Shown here one piece after another: positions 34,811 through 44,559 of a stretch of 64,000 nucleotides of DNA. The stretch's first letter is position 1, and every line of letters begins with the position of its first letter. Made by a program: the position numbers and the translations under genes. This stretch comes from UBA6398 sp963644855. Its GTDB lineage: Bacteria; Bacteroidota; Bacteroidia; Bacteroidales; Bacteroidaceae. A model generated the notes under the pieces. That model was not told the DNA's origin. It did no database searches and was given only the letters and a program-made list of their open reading frames with translations. The stretch spans positions 62,001 to 126,000 of the forward strand of contig CAVIQL010000001.1 in the NCBI GenBank assembly GCA_963644855.1. Direction: 5' to 3'.

Positions 34811-36349
34811 ATGAAATTCATAGGAGGAATACTTTTCTTTTTCCTCTTGTTGCTTTTTGCTGGTTGTAAAAAGCACGAAACAATCTATCCGTACCAGAAT
34901 TTAGAATATAGCTATTATGACACGTTGCGCAATAGCAATTACGCCATAAATTCCAAACGAGTGAAATGGTATATCGACTCGTTGCGTATTGCCGCTCACG
35001 ACACAGCTTTCGTTGATTTATATACCGACCAATATTATGCTGCCGACAAACCATATATTTGGATTGACATAAAAGGCGCAGACTCCAGAGTCGACTCTCT
35101 GAAAAACATTCTTGCAACAATCGATAGCGATGCCGTGAACATAAAAACTGTGTTCCAACCCATAATAAGCCGTGCGTTGCGTAGGGTGAGAGATTTTGAT
35201 TTCACCAAAGAGCACAATATTAATCTTTGTCTTGCTGAAATAGAATACTTTTCAACCAAAGGATTGTTGAGAATTGCTTCCGGATTGAGATATGGCTTTA
35301 TCAATCCATACAAGATGATGAACAGATTGGATTTGGTTGATAAAGACGATACGCTTTGCACCACCTTTCGCACACTATATGATACTCCGACCGAAACTCC
35401 TAACAAAAAATATTTGTCAGCAATAGTAGAATCGGCGATAAACGGCAAATTTCCGCAAAAAATCAATGCCGCAAGAAGCACAGACCCAAACTATTTGAGA
35501 TTGCGCCGTGAATTTACACGCCAAGACCTCGGAGTGGTAAAGAAACGCATGCTTGCCGTAAACATGGAGCGTTTTAGGTGGCGCACAAACAGAGAAACTG
35601 AAAAATTCGTGTGGATAAATCTTCCTGAGTTCACTTTACGCGCAATCGACAAGAGTAATGACGAAACTTTGGAAATGAAAGTGTGTGAAGGAAGTCTCAC
35701 CCACAAAACTCCATTAATGACAAGCGCAATAGAACGTTTGGAATTAAACCCCGTTTGGACTGTTCCGCAAAGTATAATAAGCCGTGAAATTGCGCCAAAA
35801 CACGCTGAAGATGCCGAATATTTTGAGCGCAACAAAATGAAAGTCATCGACAAATCTTCGGGAGACGAAGTAGATCCGGAAACAATCAGTGCCGAAATGC
35901 TGAAAAGCGGCAACTACAATGTGATACAAAACAAAGGCGAGGGAAATGCGCTTGGCAGAATGATTTTTCGCTTCAAAAACAATTTTGCAATCTTCTTGCA
36001 CGATACATCAAACCGTGATGCGTTTAATAAGTCGTTTCGTGCTTTGAGTCATGGCTGTGTTAGATTAGAAAACCCGTTTGCCCTTGCGGTATTCTTGCTC
36101 AATGAAAAAGATCCGCTTGTTATAGACAAAATGAGAATTGCTATCGATATGCCGCCAGAGACTGGTGAAGGGAAAAAACTTGCAGAGAAAGAAGGATACA
36201 AGCCGATAGGATTGAAAACATTCAAACCTTCCGTGCCGCTTTATATTACATATTTCACCGCTTACCCGAATGCGGAGAACAATATTGTTTATACGGCAGA
36301 TCCTTATGGGTATGACAACAAAATAATTTCGCTTCTGCGTAGTTATTAA
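34811..36349 (+). CDS. YcbB-type L,D-transpeptidase lipoprotein
   Basis: This 512-residue lipoprotein (LLFAGCKK) has the YkuD catalytic motif SHGCVRLENP (Cys416) and the family segment FRWRTNRETEKFVWINLPEF. YcbB/LdtD-like enzymes form 3,3-crosslinks in peptidoglycan and have a scaffold domain in the N-terminal half. It starts 15 bases after the small sorting-tail gene and 16 bases before the sigma factor gene, suggesting an envelope-related regulon. Confidence 0.9.
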   Translation: MKFIGGILFFFLLLLFAGCKKHETIYPYQNLEYSYYDTLRNSNYAINSKRVKWYIDSLRIAAHDTAFVDLYTDQYYAADKPYIWIDIKGADSRVDSLKNILATIDSDAVNIKTVFQPIISRALRRVRDFDFTKEHNINLCLAEIEYFSTKGLLRIASGLRYGFINPYKMMNRLDLVDKDDTLCTTFRTLYDTPTETPNKKYLSAIVESAINGKFPQKINAARSTDPNYLRLRREFTRQDLGVVKKRMLAVNMERFRWRTNRETEKFVWINLPEFTLRAIDKSNDETLEMKVCEGSLTHKTPLMTSAIERLELNPVWTVPQSIISREIAPKHAEDAEYFERNKMKVIDKSSGDEVDPETISAEMLKSGNYNVIQNKGEGNALGRMIFRFKNNFAIFLHDTSNRDAFNKSFRALSHGCVRLENPFALAVFLLNEKDPLVIDKMRIAIDMPPETGEGKKLAEKEGYKPIGLKTFKPSVPLYITYFTAYPNAENNIVYTADPYGYDNKIISLLRSY

Positions 36350-36365
36350 TATAAACAGCTCCACA

Positions 36366-36917
36366 ATGAAAGGCGAAATATTTGACGAAAGCGTTTTGAT
36401 ATCGCAATTGAGCGACCCTAAGCAGCAGCGCAGAGCATTTGGAGTGATGGTAAAGCGTTTCTCGCCACAGATATACTGGCAGATTCGCCGATTGGTGTTT
36501 TCTCACGACGATGCAAACGATGTGATGCAAAACGCATTTCTTAAAGCGTGGTTGAATCTTGATTCCTTTCGTGGCGAGTCAAAGATTTCTACCTGGATAT
36601 TCCGTATAGCTACCAACGAAGCCCTAAACTTTTTGCAGCGTAAGCGTGAGAATGTTTCGCTCGATGCTCCCGAAGCCTCGTCTGTCTCACAAATTACAGC
36701 CGACGAATATTTTGATGGCGATGAGGCGCAGTTGCAATTCCAAAAGGTCATAGCTACGTTGCCCGACAAGCAGCGCCTTGTGTTTAATATGAAATATTTC
36801 GACAATATGAAGTACGAAGAAATGAGCGAAATACTTGGAACTTCGGTCGGGGCACTAAAAGCGTCGTATCATATTGCTGTAGAAAAAATTGTGGCAAAAT
36901 TAAAAGACGAAGAATAA
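36366..36917 (+). CDS. ECF RNA polymerase sigma factor
   Basis: This 183-residue sigma-70 family protein has region 2 (DDANDVMQNAFLKAWLNLDSF, STWIFRIATNEALNFL) and region 4 (LPDKQRLVFNMKYFDNMKYEEMSEILG, GALKASYHIAVEKI). Its operon contains a single-pass membrane protein that may be the cognate anti-sigma factor. Cell-wall neighbours hint at envelope stress control, but the regulon is unknown. Confidence 0.94.
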   Translation: MKGEIFDESVLISQLSDPKQQRRAFGVMVKRFSPQIYWQIRRLVFSHDDANDVMQNAFLKAWLNLDSFRGESKISTWIFRIATNEALNFLQRKRENVSLDAPEASSVSQITADEYFDGDEAQLQFQKVIATLPDKQRLVFNMKYFDNMKYEEMSEILGTSVGALKASYHIAVEKIVAKLKDEE

Positions 36918-36941
36918 ACCTTTGGCGATAAAAACAGTCAA

Positions 36942-37382
36942 ATGAATACAAACAAAGAAACCATCATGAATTCAGAAGACAAACTAAAAAAGATGTACGG
37001 ACAGCAAAATCCTTTTGGAGTGCCCGAGAACTATTTCGACAGGTTTGCCGAAAACATGCTGGAAAGCCTGCCCGAAAAAGACGAAAGCCCCAAGATGGTG
37101 GAAACGTCAGAGGTTGTGGAAAAGACAGACAATACTCGCCGCACGTTGTTTGTGAAACTGAAACCGTACTTGTATCTTGCTGCTATGTTTTGCGGGCTTT
37201 ATTTTGGCATACAGGTAATGAAGCACCGCAACGACATTGCCAGTGTTTCCAAAACCGAACAGACTGCTAAAACCGACGCTTACGAAAATGAGGACGAGTA
37301 TATTGACAAGGTTTGTAGATACGCAGGAATTGGAAAAGATGATATATATTCGTATGCCACGGGGCAAGATTACGCTTATTGA
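36942..37382 (+). CDS. Single-pass membrane protein, possible anti-sigma factor
   Basis: This 146-residue protein has an acidic cytoplasmic N-terminus (about residues 1-70; PFGVPENYFDRFAENML is typical of Bacteroidota anti-sigma-like proteins), one helix (LYLAAMFCGLYFGIQVM) and a short periplasmic tail. A second ATG at 36966 is an equally possible start. Location directly after the ECF sigma gene supports a regulatory partnership; binding residues are not visible. It overlaps the frame of the next ORF only by four bases if a longer start is used there. Confidence 0.72.
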   Translation: MNTNKETIMNSEDKLKKMYGQQNPFGVPENYFDRFAENMLESLPEKDESPKMVETSEVVEKTDNTRRTLFVKLKPYLYLAAMFCGLYFGIQVMKHRNDIASVSKTEQTAKTDAYENEDEYIDKVCRYAGIGKDDIYSYATGQDYAY

Positions 37383-37408
37383 CAAATAGAAAAGACAGAC
37401 TATTGGAT

Positions 37409-37888
37409 ATGAAAAATCTTATAATGCTCATAATTGCGATGCTTTCGCTTTCTGTGAATTGTTTTGCCGATGAACAGCAAGACCGTCGCAAATTTTCTCC
37501 ACAGGAATTCGTTCAAAAACGCAACGAGTTCATAGCAAACAAGGCTGGACTCACCGCAAAAGAAGCATCTGCTCTGTTTCCGATTTATCAGGATATAGAA
37601 AAAAGAAAATTCAATTACGACAGACAAATCGGAAAGTTGATGCACGACGGACAGAATCCTAATATAAGCGAGAAAGAAGCGCAGAGAATTCTTGCGGAAA
37701 TAGACAAGTTGCAACTTGAGAAGGCTAAGCTCGATAATACATTCCATCAAAAGGGACGCAAGGTTGTTTCGGCGCAAAAGATACTCCGTGTAATGCATGC
37801 TGATTGGGAATTTAGTCGCCACGTGTTGCGGGAAATGTCGAAAAACAAGCCCGATTGTCCAAAGCCTCCGCAGAAGAAAATAAATTAA
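37409..37888 (+). CDS. Helical periplasmic protein (Spy/CpxP-like layout)
   Basis: Started at 37409 the 159-residue protein has a signal peptide (LIMLIIAMLSLSVNCFADEQ) and a long alpha-helical body rich in Gln, Lys and Glu (EFVQKRNEFIANKAGL, FPIYQDIEKRKFNYD, QRILAEIDKLQLEKAKLDN). Proteins of this layout often sit behind ECF sigma genes as periplasmic sensors or chaperones. No direct family match is claimed. A textbook terminator follows. Confidence 0.75.
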   Translation: MKNLIMLIIAMLSLSVNCFADEQQDRRKFSPQEFVQKRNEFIANKAGLTAKEASALFPIYQDIEKRKFNYDRQIGKLMHDGQNPNISEKEAQRILAEIDKLQLEKAKLDNTFHQKGRKVVSAQKILRVMHADWEFSRHVLREMSKNKPDCPKPPQKKIN

Positions 37889-37891
37889 ACG

Positions 37892-37924
37892 AAATCCCGG
37901 CAATTAATTGCCGGGATTTTTTTT
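37892..37924 (+). terminator. Terminator of the ECF sigma operon
   Basis: AAATCCCGGCAATT and AATTGCCGGGATTT form a perfect palindrome followed by TTTTT, 4 bases after the stop. Confidence 0.95.
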
Positions 37925-38041
37925 GTTTCCTTGGGTTGTCTTTGCAAAAGTTCTTGATGTTTTTTCAAAGCGTTTCGATGTCTTTGCAGTTTGGTTCGAG
38001 GTAAATGCAAGGAGATTTGATGTAGTTTGAAAAACGTAGGG

Positions 38042-38077
38042 TATCGTCAAAATAATGTGGGATATTGTTTTTGCTAT
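38042..38077. repeat. Single-unit remnant of the 21-bp element family
   Basis: TATCGTCAAAATAATG, GGGATATTG and TTTTTGCTAT resemble the two ends of the A elements joined by just one unit. It is the shortest version seen. Confidence 0.55.
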
Positions 38078-38110
38078 GTTGGGCTTGGGACTTAATGTTT
38101 GCGCAAAACA

Positions 38111-38151
38111 AACGACCTCTGCGCTATTTAGGAAGATGCGCAAAGGTCGTT
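38111..38151. terminator. Hairpin downstream of the GH2 gene
   Basis: AACGACCT and AGGTCGTT, with inner GCGC/GCGC, lie 24 bases beyond the minus-strand stop at 38175; the minus strand continues TTGTTTTG. Confidence 0.75.
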
Positions 38152-38174
38152 GGCTTTTTATTGTTAGGAATGGT

Positions 38175-40292
38175 TTACAAAGCTTTCCATTCCACTTCGT
38201 CGGTAGTGCCATTGTCTGAAACTACCTTGAACTTGTCGTTTGCAGTCTTGTATTTCACTGGTGCGAAAGTCCAAATAACTCCTGTTTCGTCGGGACATTT
38301 GTCGAGCGTTTGCACTTTCTCGCCGTTTTGATAGAGTGTTAGGCTCTTGGCATTGCTGTAAACTTTCACGTTAAACGCTAAGTCTTTCGGACTTCCCGCG
38401 CGGCGGCGCCCTGTGATATACACAGTGGTTTCTTTTTTGTTCCAAAGAGATTTGTAGAGATAGAAATGGTCTTTTTTTACCTTTCTGTCGCGCGTTACAA
38501 GTCCCTTGTCGTTCATATATTTACGGCTCTCGGTCTCGGTAAAGTTCACTCCGTCGCCACTGTCAAGGTATCCCTCTTGACGATTAGCCACGGGGAAGTC
38601 GAACATAATCCATAGCGAAGTAAAATTGAGCCACGGCATTTTGAGTATCTGCCTTATGTCGCTTTCGTGAATGTAGCAGCCGTATTCTTCAAAGTGCTTG
38701 CGGTCGTCTTTGCGGTTCTTCATCACTACCGAATCGAGCGTATGACAGAAAGGATTTGAGCCGCCGCCATATTCAGCAATATTGGTTACGCCCATCTTGG
38801 AATGCACTTCACTCATCTCTTTTGTGAGGCGATCGGGTCCTTTACCTAATTGATACCAGTCGGGGTAACGGTTTTCCGAAAAGAAGTCTCCGCAAAGTTT
38901 TGTGTATTGTTGCCTGCGAAAAATACTGCAATCGGTCAATCCAACATACCTATAAGGATCAAGACCTTTGGCGTTGCGATAAAGACGTGCGGTTTGTTCC
39001 ACCACATAGTCCTCATTTATTTTGCCTTGTAGCTCATTTGTGTTTCCCCAACCGTCTACTTCGTTCCACATTCCCCAGAAAATAATGCTCGGGTGGTTGT
39101 AGAGATTTAAAACCATCTCTTCCATTTGTTGGTTTATGTTGTTGAAATATTCGGGAGTGGCGTTCACGCCGCAAACATTCACCCACGGAATTTCTGTTTG
39201 CACCACAATGCCGAGCGAATCGCAGAGTTGAAATTCGTAGTCATTGTGGGGATAATGGGCAAGTCTTACGAAGTTTGCGCCAAGTTCCTTGATTATTTCG
39301 TAGTCTTTGTAAGTATGGTCTTTTGTAACCGCCGAAGCTTGTCCGTCCCAGTCCTGGTGTTCCGATACTCCGCGAAGCGGATAGCTGCGTCCGTTGAGGA
39401 AGAAACCATTGCTCACTGTGGTTTGATAGTAACGGAAGCCAATTTTTGTTTGTGCCACATCGATTGTTTTTCCTTTGGAGTCGATGATTTCAAGTTGGGC
39501 GTCATACATAAAAGGATCGTCTACACCGTCCCAGAGATGCGGATAAAACACTTCGAAGTTGTGAAAGTATTCATACGATTGGTCTTTTTCTATCACCACT
39601 TCCTTTTCCGATTTATAGTATTCCGACTTTGCGCCTGGGGATTTGAGGGAGAAGCGGATTTTCACCTTTTGTTTTTTTCCGCTTGAGTTCACGATAAACG
39701 TTTCAACCTTGCCGTTGGCTTTTTCACGACTCACATAGGGTGTGCTTACGTGCATGCGGTACATTCCATACCGTTCGGGCAGGAAAAACACTCCGTTCAT
39801 CTTCAAAAGATATACGGGGTTGTGCAAACCATTGTTCTTGTTGAAGTCCGAGCTTACCGGAATAAGGTTTACGTCGAGCGTGTTGTCGGTGCAAACTTCG
39901 ATATCATTTTTCCCTTCATGTATTTTTTTGCCTATTGTTACGATGAAAGGCGTATATCCTCCTTTGTGTGAACTCACTTCTTTGCCGTTTACGCTCACTG
40001 TTGCCGCTTGGGCTGCGCCCTCGAAGAGCAAATAAACCGGGCGTTTCAAATCGTTTTTGTCAAAATTGAGCTGGCATTTATAATAAGCCTTGCCGCGATA
40101 ATAATTACTTGTTCTCCCGTCAATGGCATTGCAACTGTGGGGAATTTCAACGGTTTCCCACGAACTCTTGTCTTTGCTGAAACTCCATGTTTTCAGTTCT
40201 GTTTGTTCCCATGCACGTCTTTGTGCATTGACCGCCGTGAGGCTGAAAAAGCATACCAATAAGGATAAAATCAAGAAACGGTTCTTTTTCAT
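38175..40292 (-). CDS. Exported glycoside hydrolase family 2 (beta-galactosidase-like)
   Basis: This 705-residue enzyme has a signal peptide (FFSLTAVNAQ), a sugar-binding domain (residues about 30-180), an Ig-like domain and the GH2 TIM barrel. FWGMWNEVDGWG holds the acid/base Glu411 and NIAEYGGG the nucleophile Glu507. PLRGVSEHQDWDG and FVRLAHYPHN are further GH2 signatures. GH2 covers beta-galactosidases, glucuronidases and mannosidases, so the specificity stays open. It is not next to a SusC/D pair. A -7 motif lies upstream. Confidence 0.92.
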   Translation of the reverse strand: MKKNRFLILSLLVCFFSLTAVNAQRRAWEQTELKTWSFSKDKSSWETVEIPHSCNAIDGRTSNYYRGKAYYKCQLNFDKNDLKRPVYLLFEGAAQAATVSVNGKEVSSHKGGYTPFIVTIGKKIHEGKNDIEVCTDNTLDVNLIPVSSDFNKNNGLHNPVYLLKMNGVFFLPERYGMYRMHVSTPYVSREKANGKVETFIVNSSGKKQKVKIRFSLKSPGAKSEYYKSEKEVVIEKDQSYEYFHNFEVFYPHLWDGVDDPFMYDAQLEIIDSKGKTIDVAQTKIGFRYYQTTVSNGFFLNGRSYPLRGVSEHQDWDGQASAVTKDHTYKDYEIIKELGANFVRLAHYPHNDYEFQLCDSLGIVVQTEIPWVNVCGVNATPEYFNNINQQMEEMVLNLYNHPSIIFWGMWNEVDGWGNTNELQGKINEDYVVEQTARLYRNAKGLDPYRYVGLTDCSIFRRQQYTKLCGDFFSENRYPDWYQLGKGPDRLTKEMSEVHSKMGVTNIAEYGGGSNPFCHTLDSVVMKNRKDDRKHFEEYGCYIHESDIRQILKMPWLNFTSLWIMFDFPVANRQEGYLDSGDGVNFTETESRKYMNDKGLVTRDRKVKKDHFYLYKSLWNKKETTVYITGRRRAGSPKDLAFNVKVYSNAKSLTLYQNGEKVQTLDKCPDETGVIWTFAPVKYKTANDKFKVVSDNGTTDEVEWKAL

Positions 40293-40325
40293 ATAAGTAG
40301 GTTTTTACGTTTTCATTAATATTTG

Positions 40326-40333
40326 CAAATATA
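40326..40333 (-). promoter_or_regulatory. Bacteroidota -7 motif upstream of the GH2 gene (TATATTTG)
   Basis: The minus strand reads TATATTTG, 33 bases before the start at 40292. The upstream TTCG at about 18 bases distance is a one-mismatch -33 candidate. Confidence 0.5.
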
Positions 40334-40407
40334 ATGATAATAGATTTTTTGCGAACGTTTTGCGTTGATAAATTCCTTTTGTGATAAAGGGATTTTTTGT
40401 TTCCCTA

Positions 40408-40487
40408 TATCGCGAAAATAATATCCGACCTTTTTTAAATAATATCGGACATTGTTTAAATAATATCCGATATTATTTTTGCGATTT
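40408..40487. repeat. 21-bp palindromic-unit element, copy A5
   Basis: Units begin at 40422, 40443 and 40464 with cores TATCCGACC, TATCGGACATT and TATCCGATATT. The left end is TATCGCGAAAATAA and the right end TTTTTGCGAT. It sits between divergent genes. The rest of the gap to 40738 is A/T-rich leader sequence of the TonB receptor gene with no other feature recognised. Confidence 0.92.
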
Positions 40488-40738
40488 TGCGTTGTGTTAT
40501 AACTCATTGATATATAAGTATAAAGGTTGTGTGCCTGCAAAGCCCTATTTCGCTATGTTTTGTTGCCGTTCGCATTGTTGATTTTAGCATAAGTCATAGT
40601 TTGCAACCAAGTTGCAGTATTGTTTGGGAGATTATTGCTAAATTTGCTGCGAAAAAGGTTTTATACCTTATTTTATTCTGTGTTATACAGATAATACGAG
40701 GATTAATTGTTGTGAGAAGATATAAAGAGAGTGTAGGT

Positions 40739-42766
40739 ATGCTCACCAAAACATCAATAGCCTTTGTCGGGCTTATGACATGCGCCCAGGCTTTTGCACA
40801 AACCGACAGCATTGCTCCGGTAGACACTGTCGGGAGCATAACAAGCAAGAACCACAGCCTAAATGGGGTTTCGGTTAAGGCAAAAGTGGCTACGCGACGA
40901 ATGACGGGCGCTGAAAACGGAATGGTTATAGGGCAGAAGGAACTTTTCAGGGCGGCTTGTTGCAATCTTGGCGAGAGTTTTGAAACCAATCCGTCGGTTG
41001 ATGTTAACTATACCGATGCTGCTACTGGCATAAAACAGATAAAATTGCTCGGACTGTCGGGAACTTATGTACAAATGCTCACCGAAACAATGCCAGACTT
41101 CAGAAATTCTGCAATGCCATATGCTTTGGGATACGTTCCCGGCTCATGGTTGAAAGCTTTGCAGGTTTCAAAAGGCAGTTCTTCGGTAAAAAACGGATAC
41201 GAATCGATTACAGGGCAACTCAATATCGATTTCCTGAAACCCGAAGACGAACAACAGACAAATCTCAACCTTTATGCCAACACCAAAACCAAGGTTGAGG
41301 CAAACGCTTCGCACAATTGGCATCTCAACAACAAACTTAGCACCATCGTGATGGGACATGCCGAGAAATCGTTCAAGGAACACGACGAAAATCACGACAA
41401 CTTTTACGACAAACCCAAGGTGAAGCAATACAACCTCATGAACCGTTGGGCTTATGTGGGCACAAAATATATTTTCCACGGCGGATTGTCGGCTCTGCAT
41501 GAAGAAAGAAACGGCGGACAAATGCACAACAACCAAAGCATGACGCCTTTGTATAAAATAGGAATAGAGGGCAGCCGATACAATGCCTATATGAAACATG
41601 CCATAGTGCTCAATGCCGAAAAAGGAACTAACATCGCGCTCATGACATCGGCTACAATGCAGGAACTGAGCAGTAGTTTCGGAAACAAATCCTATTACGC
41701 CAACGACAAAAACGCTTACGCATCGCTGATGTACGAAACAAACCTCACACCGCTGCACAATATTTCGGCAGGATTGAGTTGGAATTACGACTATATCGCA
41801 CAACATGTTTCAAACAAACGGTTGATGTGGAAAGGAGATAGCGTGCCGCAAAAATTCCACGAAACAGAAACTACTCCGGGAGCGTATGCACAATATACTT
41901 TTAACCTTCACAACAAAATAATAGCAATGGTAGGGTGGCGCATTGACCATAGCAATCGTTTCGGGACGTTTGCCACACCGCGTTTTCACGTTAAATTTCA
42001 ACCAGTGCCGTTATTCGGTCTGCGACTGTCGGCAGGAAAAGGTTACAGAACTGTCAACGCGCTCACAGAATACAACAATCTCATGGCGAGCGGGCGTATA
42101 CTCAAAATAGAAAACCTTAAACAAGAACGAGCATGGAACTACGGCGCAAGCATGGCGTTTGTAATTCCCATATCATCAAAGGTGCTAAAAATAAATGCCG
42201 AGTATTATTATACCACATTCGGCAACCAAGCGGTGGTTGACTATGACAGCGATCTTTCAACGATAAGCGTTGCAAACTTAAACGGCAAATCTTATTCACA
42301 TACCGTTCAAATCGACGCCACATATCCGTTTTTCGAAGGTTTCTCGCTTACTGCGGCGTGGAGACTCAATGATGTGAAGACTACATACGGCGGAAAACTG
42401 ATGGAACGCCCTTTGACAAGCAGATACAAAGGTTTTGTTACGGCACAATACAAGACTCCGCTCGAGAAATGGCAGTTTGATGTAACGTTGCAGCATAATG
42501 GCGGTGGAAGAATACCAAACCATGTGATTGGTAACGGCATTGTAGCGCACAAACGCTATCACGCCTTTCAACAACTCAGTGCGCAAATCACAAGAGAGTT
42601 CCGAAAATTTTCGGTATACCTCGGTGGCGAAAACCTTACAAATTTCAAACAGAAAAATCCTATTGTCAACGCCGACTCTCCTTGGAGCGATACATTCGAT
42701 CCCACTATTGTTTGGGGACCGGTGCATGGCGCAGTGGCGTATGTGGGCGTGCGTGCAAAATTTTGA
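40739..42766 (+). CDS. TonB-dependent outer membrane receptor
   Basis: The ATG at 40739 gives a signal peptide (FVGLMTCAQAFAQ) and a 675-residue receptor. The plug contains VSVKAKVATRRMTGAENG, NPSVDVNYTDAATGIKQIKLLG and VSKGSSSVKNGYESITGQLNID; the barrel ends in GVRAKF with a terminal Phe. It lacks the N-terminal carboxypeptidase-like domain of SusC proteins. The next gene encodes a secreted heavy-metal-associated protein, so a metal such as copper is a plausible cargo. That is inference from context. Confidence 0.92.
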   Translation: MLTKTSIAFVGLMTCAQAFAQTDSIAPVDTVGSITSKNHSLNGVSVKAKVATRRMTGAENGMVIGQKELFRAACCNLGESFETNPSVDVNYTDAATGIKQIKLLGLSGTYVQMLTETMPDFRNSAMPYALGYVPGSWLKALQVSKGSSSVKNGYESITGQLNIDFLKPEDEQQTNLNLYANTKTKVEANASHNWHLNNKLSTIVMGHAEKSFKEHDENHDNFYDKPKVKQYNLMNRWAYVGTKYIFHGGLSALHEERNGGQMHNNQSMTPLYKIGIEGSRYNAYMKHAIVLNAEKGTNIALMTSATMQELSSSFGNKSYYANDKNAYASLMYETNLTPLHNISAGLSWNYDYIAQHVSNKRLMWKGDSVPQKFHETETTPGAYAQYTFNLHNKIIAMVGWRIDHSNRFGTFATPRFHVKFQPVPLFGLRLSAGKGYRTVNALTEYNNLMASGRILKIENLKQERAWNYGASMAFVIPISSKVLKINAEYYYTTFGNQAVVDYDSDLSTISVANLNGKSYSHTVQIDATYPFFEGFSLTAAWRLNDVKTTYGGKLMERPLTSRYKGFVTAQYKTPLEKWQFDVTLQHNGGGRIPNHVIGNGIVAHKRYHAFQQLSAQITREFRKFSVYLGGENLTNFKQKNPIVNADSPWSDTFDPTIVWGPVHGAVAYVGVRAKF

Positions 42767-42802
42767 AACATACAAAAAATCAAGTCATAAAAACAACGTA
42801 AA

Positions 42803-43132
42803 ATGAAGAAGTTAGTTATTCTTTCCACTATCATGCTCGGGGCAATAAGCGTTTCGGCCAAAGATATAAAGACCATTCAGATTACCACAACGCCTCAGAT
42901 GCACTGCGCTAACTGTGAAACGAAAATCAAGAACGCTTTGCGTTTCGACAAAGGCGTGAAACAAATCAAAACCAATGTGGAAGAGCAAACCGTAACCGTG
43001 AAATTCGATGCCGACAAAGTGTCGCAGGACAAACTGTTTGAGGATTTGAAGAAAATAGGCTACGACTCGCGTCTGCTCAAACCGGGAGAAAAAGTAAAAC
43101 GCAACGAAGGCGAAGCCTGCAAAAACATGTAA
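42803..43132 (+). CDS. Exported heavy-metal-associated (HMA) domain protein
   Basis: This 109-residue protein has a signal peptide (MLGAISVSAK) and an HMA fold with the metal-binding MHCANC (Cys35, Cys38; MxCxxC). GVKQIKTNVEEQTVTVKFD and KKIGYDSRL complete the domain. It probably binds Cu(I) or a related soft metal in the periplasm and works with the TonB receptor 36 bases upstream. Confidence 0.9.
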   Translation: MKKLVILSTIMLGAISVSAKDIKTIQITTTPQMHCANCETKIKNALRFDKGVKQIKTNVEEQTVTVKFDADKVSQDKLFEDLKKIGYDSRLLKPGEKVKRNEGEACKNM

Positions 43133-43228
43133 TCACTTCGGCAAAGCCTCGCGCGCGAAATATCAGGTAGGTCGACTGCGCTATATGCTGTGGTTTTCAC
43201 ACCATGTAGTATACCGATTTTTTGATAT

Positions 43229-43312
43229 AGGATATCGCAAAAACAAGGTCAGACCTAATTTAAAAACTAATGCATCTAATTTAAATTAGATGCATTAGTT
43301 TTTTTTACGATA
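43229..43312. repeat. Element B4: palindromic unit plus a perfect 42-bp palindrome
   Basis: The left end GATATCGCAAAAACAA and right end TTTTTTACGATATA match the ends of the A elements. Inside lie a 21-bp unit (43241-43261, with AGGTCAGACCT) and a perfect 42-bp palindrome at 43262-43303 (core CTAATGCATCTAATTT). The total core is 63 bp, equal to three units. Confidence 0.92.
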
Positions 43313-43400
43313 TAGGAGTGTGGTAAAATCGTGTGGCGTTTGGTGTGGAAAATATAGTATGCGGGGCGTGAAACAATGGGAATGGAGTAGGGGTGAAGGC

Positions 43401-44312
43401 TTAGTTTTTGAACAATAGGGTGAGTAGTGGTATTGTTATGATAGAAAGAATTGTGGTGATAAAGGTTATTTCTGTCATTAGTTTGGGGTCGCGATTAAAT
43501 TTCAGGCAGAACATTGTTCCGAATGCGGCTGTAGGCATAGCAATTATGATGGTGTTGATTTCGTTAACGATAGTGGGAACGTTGCATGCTCTAAACAGAA
43601 AATATATAGAAAGAGGTATTATTGCAAGGCGCAGCGCGGAAGTGATATATACCTTTGCGGAGCCCATGATATCGCGTATTGAAAGGTTTGCCATTGATGA
43701 GCCTATGCAGAGAAGGGCTGCGGGAATAGTGATGTTGCCAACCATGGTTATTGGTTGGGCTATAATTGTTGGAGTGTGGACTTCAAAAATTACGAGAATT
43801 GTGGCTATGTAGGCAGCAATGAGTGAAGGGCAAATGAGTATGCGCGGATTGAAATTGCGAATACCATATTGTCCTTTTACAAACATTTGACCTGCGGTGA
43901 AGATAAAGAATGTGTTGGGAATGTTGAGCAAGGCAGTGTAGAATATGGCTTTTGAGCCGAATATTGAGGCTGTTACCGGATAACCAATGAAGCCTACGTT
44001 GCCGAACATAAGGGCAAATCCTATCATTCCGCGGTGTTCGGGGTTTGAAGTTAGGAGTTTGGGTATAAGAAATCCGTAGATGAGCATAATAATATAGGTA
44101 AGAAAACCAATGATAAGCAATGATGGGATAAGCGTGCGGTCGGGGAGTTCTTTTCCCATGGCAGAAGAGAGTATAAGGAGAGGGCTGGTGATGTCGATGA
44201 CGAAAGAGGAAAGTTTTTTGTCGAATTCGCCACCGAGATAGCCCAATTTGTTGGCTACGTATCCCAATATTACTATGGCAAAGAGTATTGCCATCATTTG
44301 CAGGTTTTCCAT
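43401..44312 (-). CDS. AEC-family (auxin efflux carrier-like) transporter
   Basis: This 303-residue membrane protein has ten helices with the layout of AEC permeases (AILFAIVILGYVANKLGYL near the N-terminus; ALLCIGSSMANLSIRD and MPTAAFGTMFCLKFNRD in the second half). Bacterial members export or import carboxylates such as malate. The gene stands alone; its substrate is unknown. Confidence 0.9.
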   Translation of the reverse strand: MENLQMMAILFAIVILGYVANKLGYLGGEFDKKLSSFVIDITSPLLILSSAMGKELPDRTLIPSLLIIGFLTYIIMLIYGFLIPKLLTSNPEHRGMIGFALMFGNVGFIGYPVTASIFGSKAIFYTALLNIPNTFFIFTAGQMFVKGQYGIRNFNPRILICPSLIAAYIATILVIFEVHTPTIIAQPITMVGNITIPAALLCIGSSMANLSIRDIMGSAKVYITSALRLAIIPLSIYFLFRACNVPTIVNEINTIIIAMPTAAFGTMFCLKFNRDPKLMTEITFITTILSIITIPLLTLLFKN

Positions 44313-44559
44313 GTTTTTACATTATGCTTGCCGGCGCAAAAATGTGTCGGTTAAAGTTGAAATGATACAGCCCTTTTATGAAAAAAGATAGCTTGGCGTT
44401 AAAACGGAATGCCTTGTTGTTTTTCGGCAATGCGTTTTAATATGATGCAAAATTACTGTAATATGGGGAAAAGTCGGGGATTTTTTATGGAAGTATGGCT
44501 TGTAAGAGAATATGTTGTGAAAAATCTGCGGTTTTCGGTAGATGGAGTTTACAATAAAA

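Noticed and set aside
40529..40738. 70-residue N-terminal extension of the TonB receptor
   Set aside because: The extension would push the signal peptide into the interior; the ATG at 40739 gives a normal export signal.
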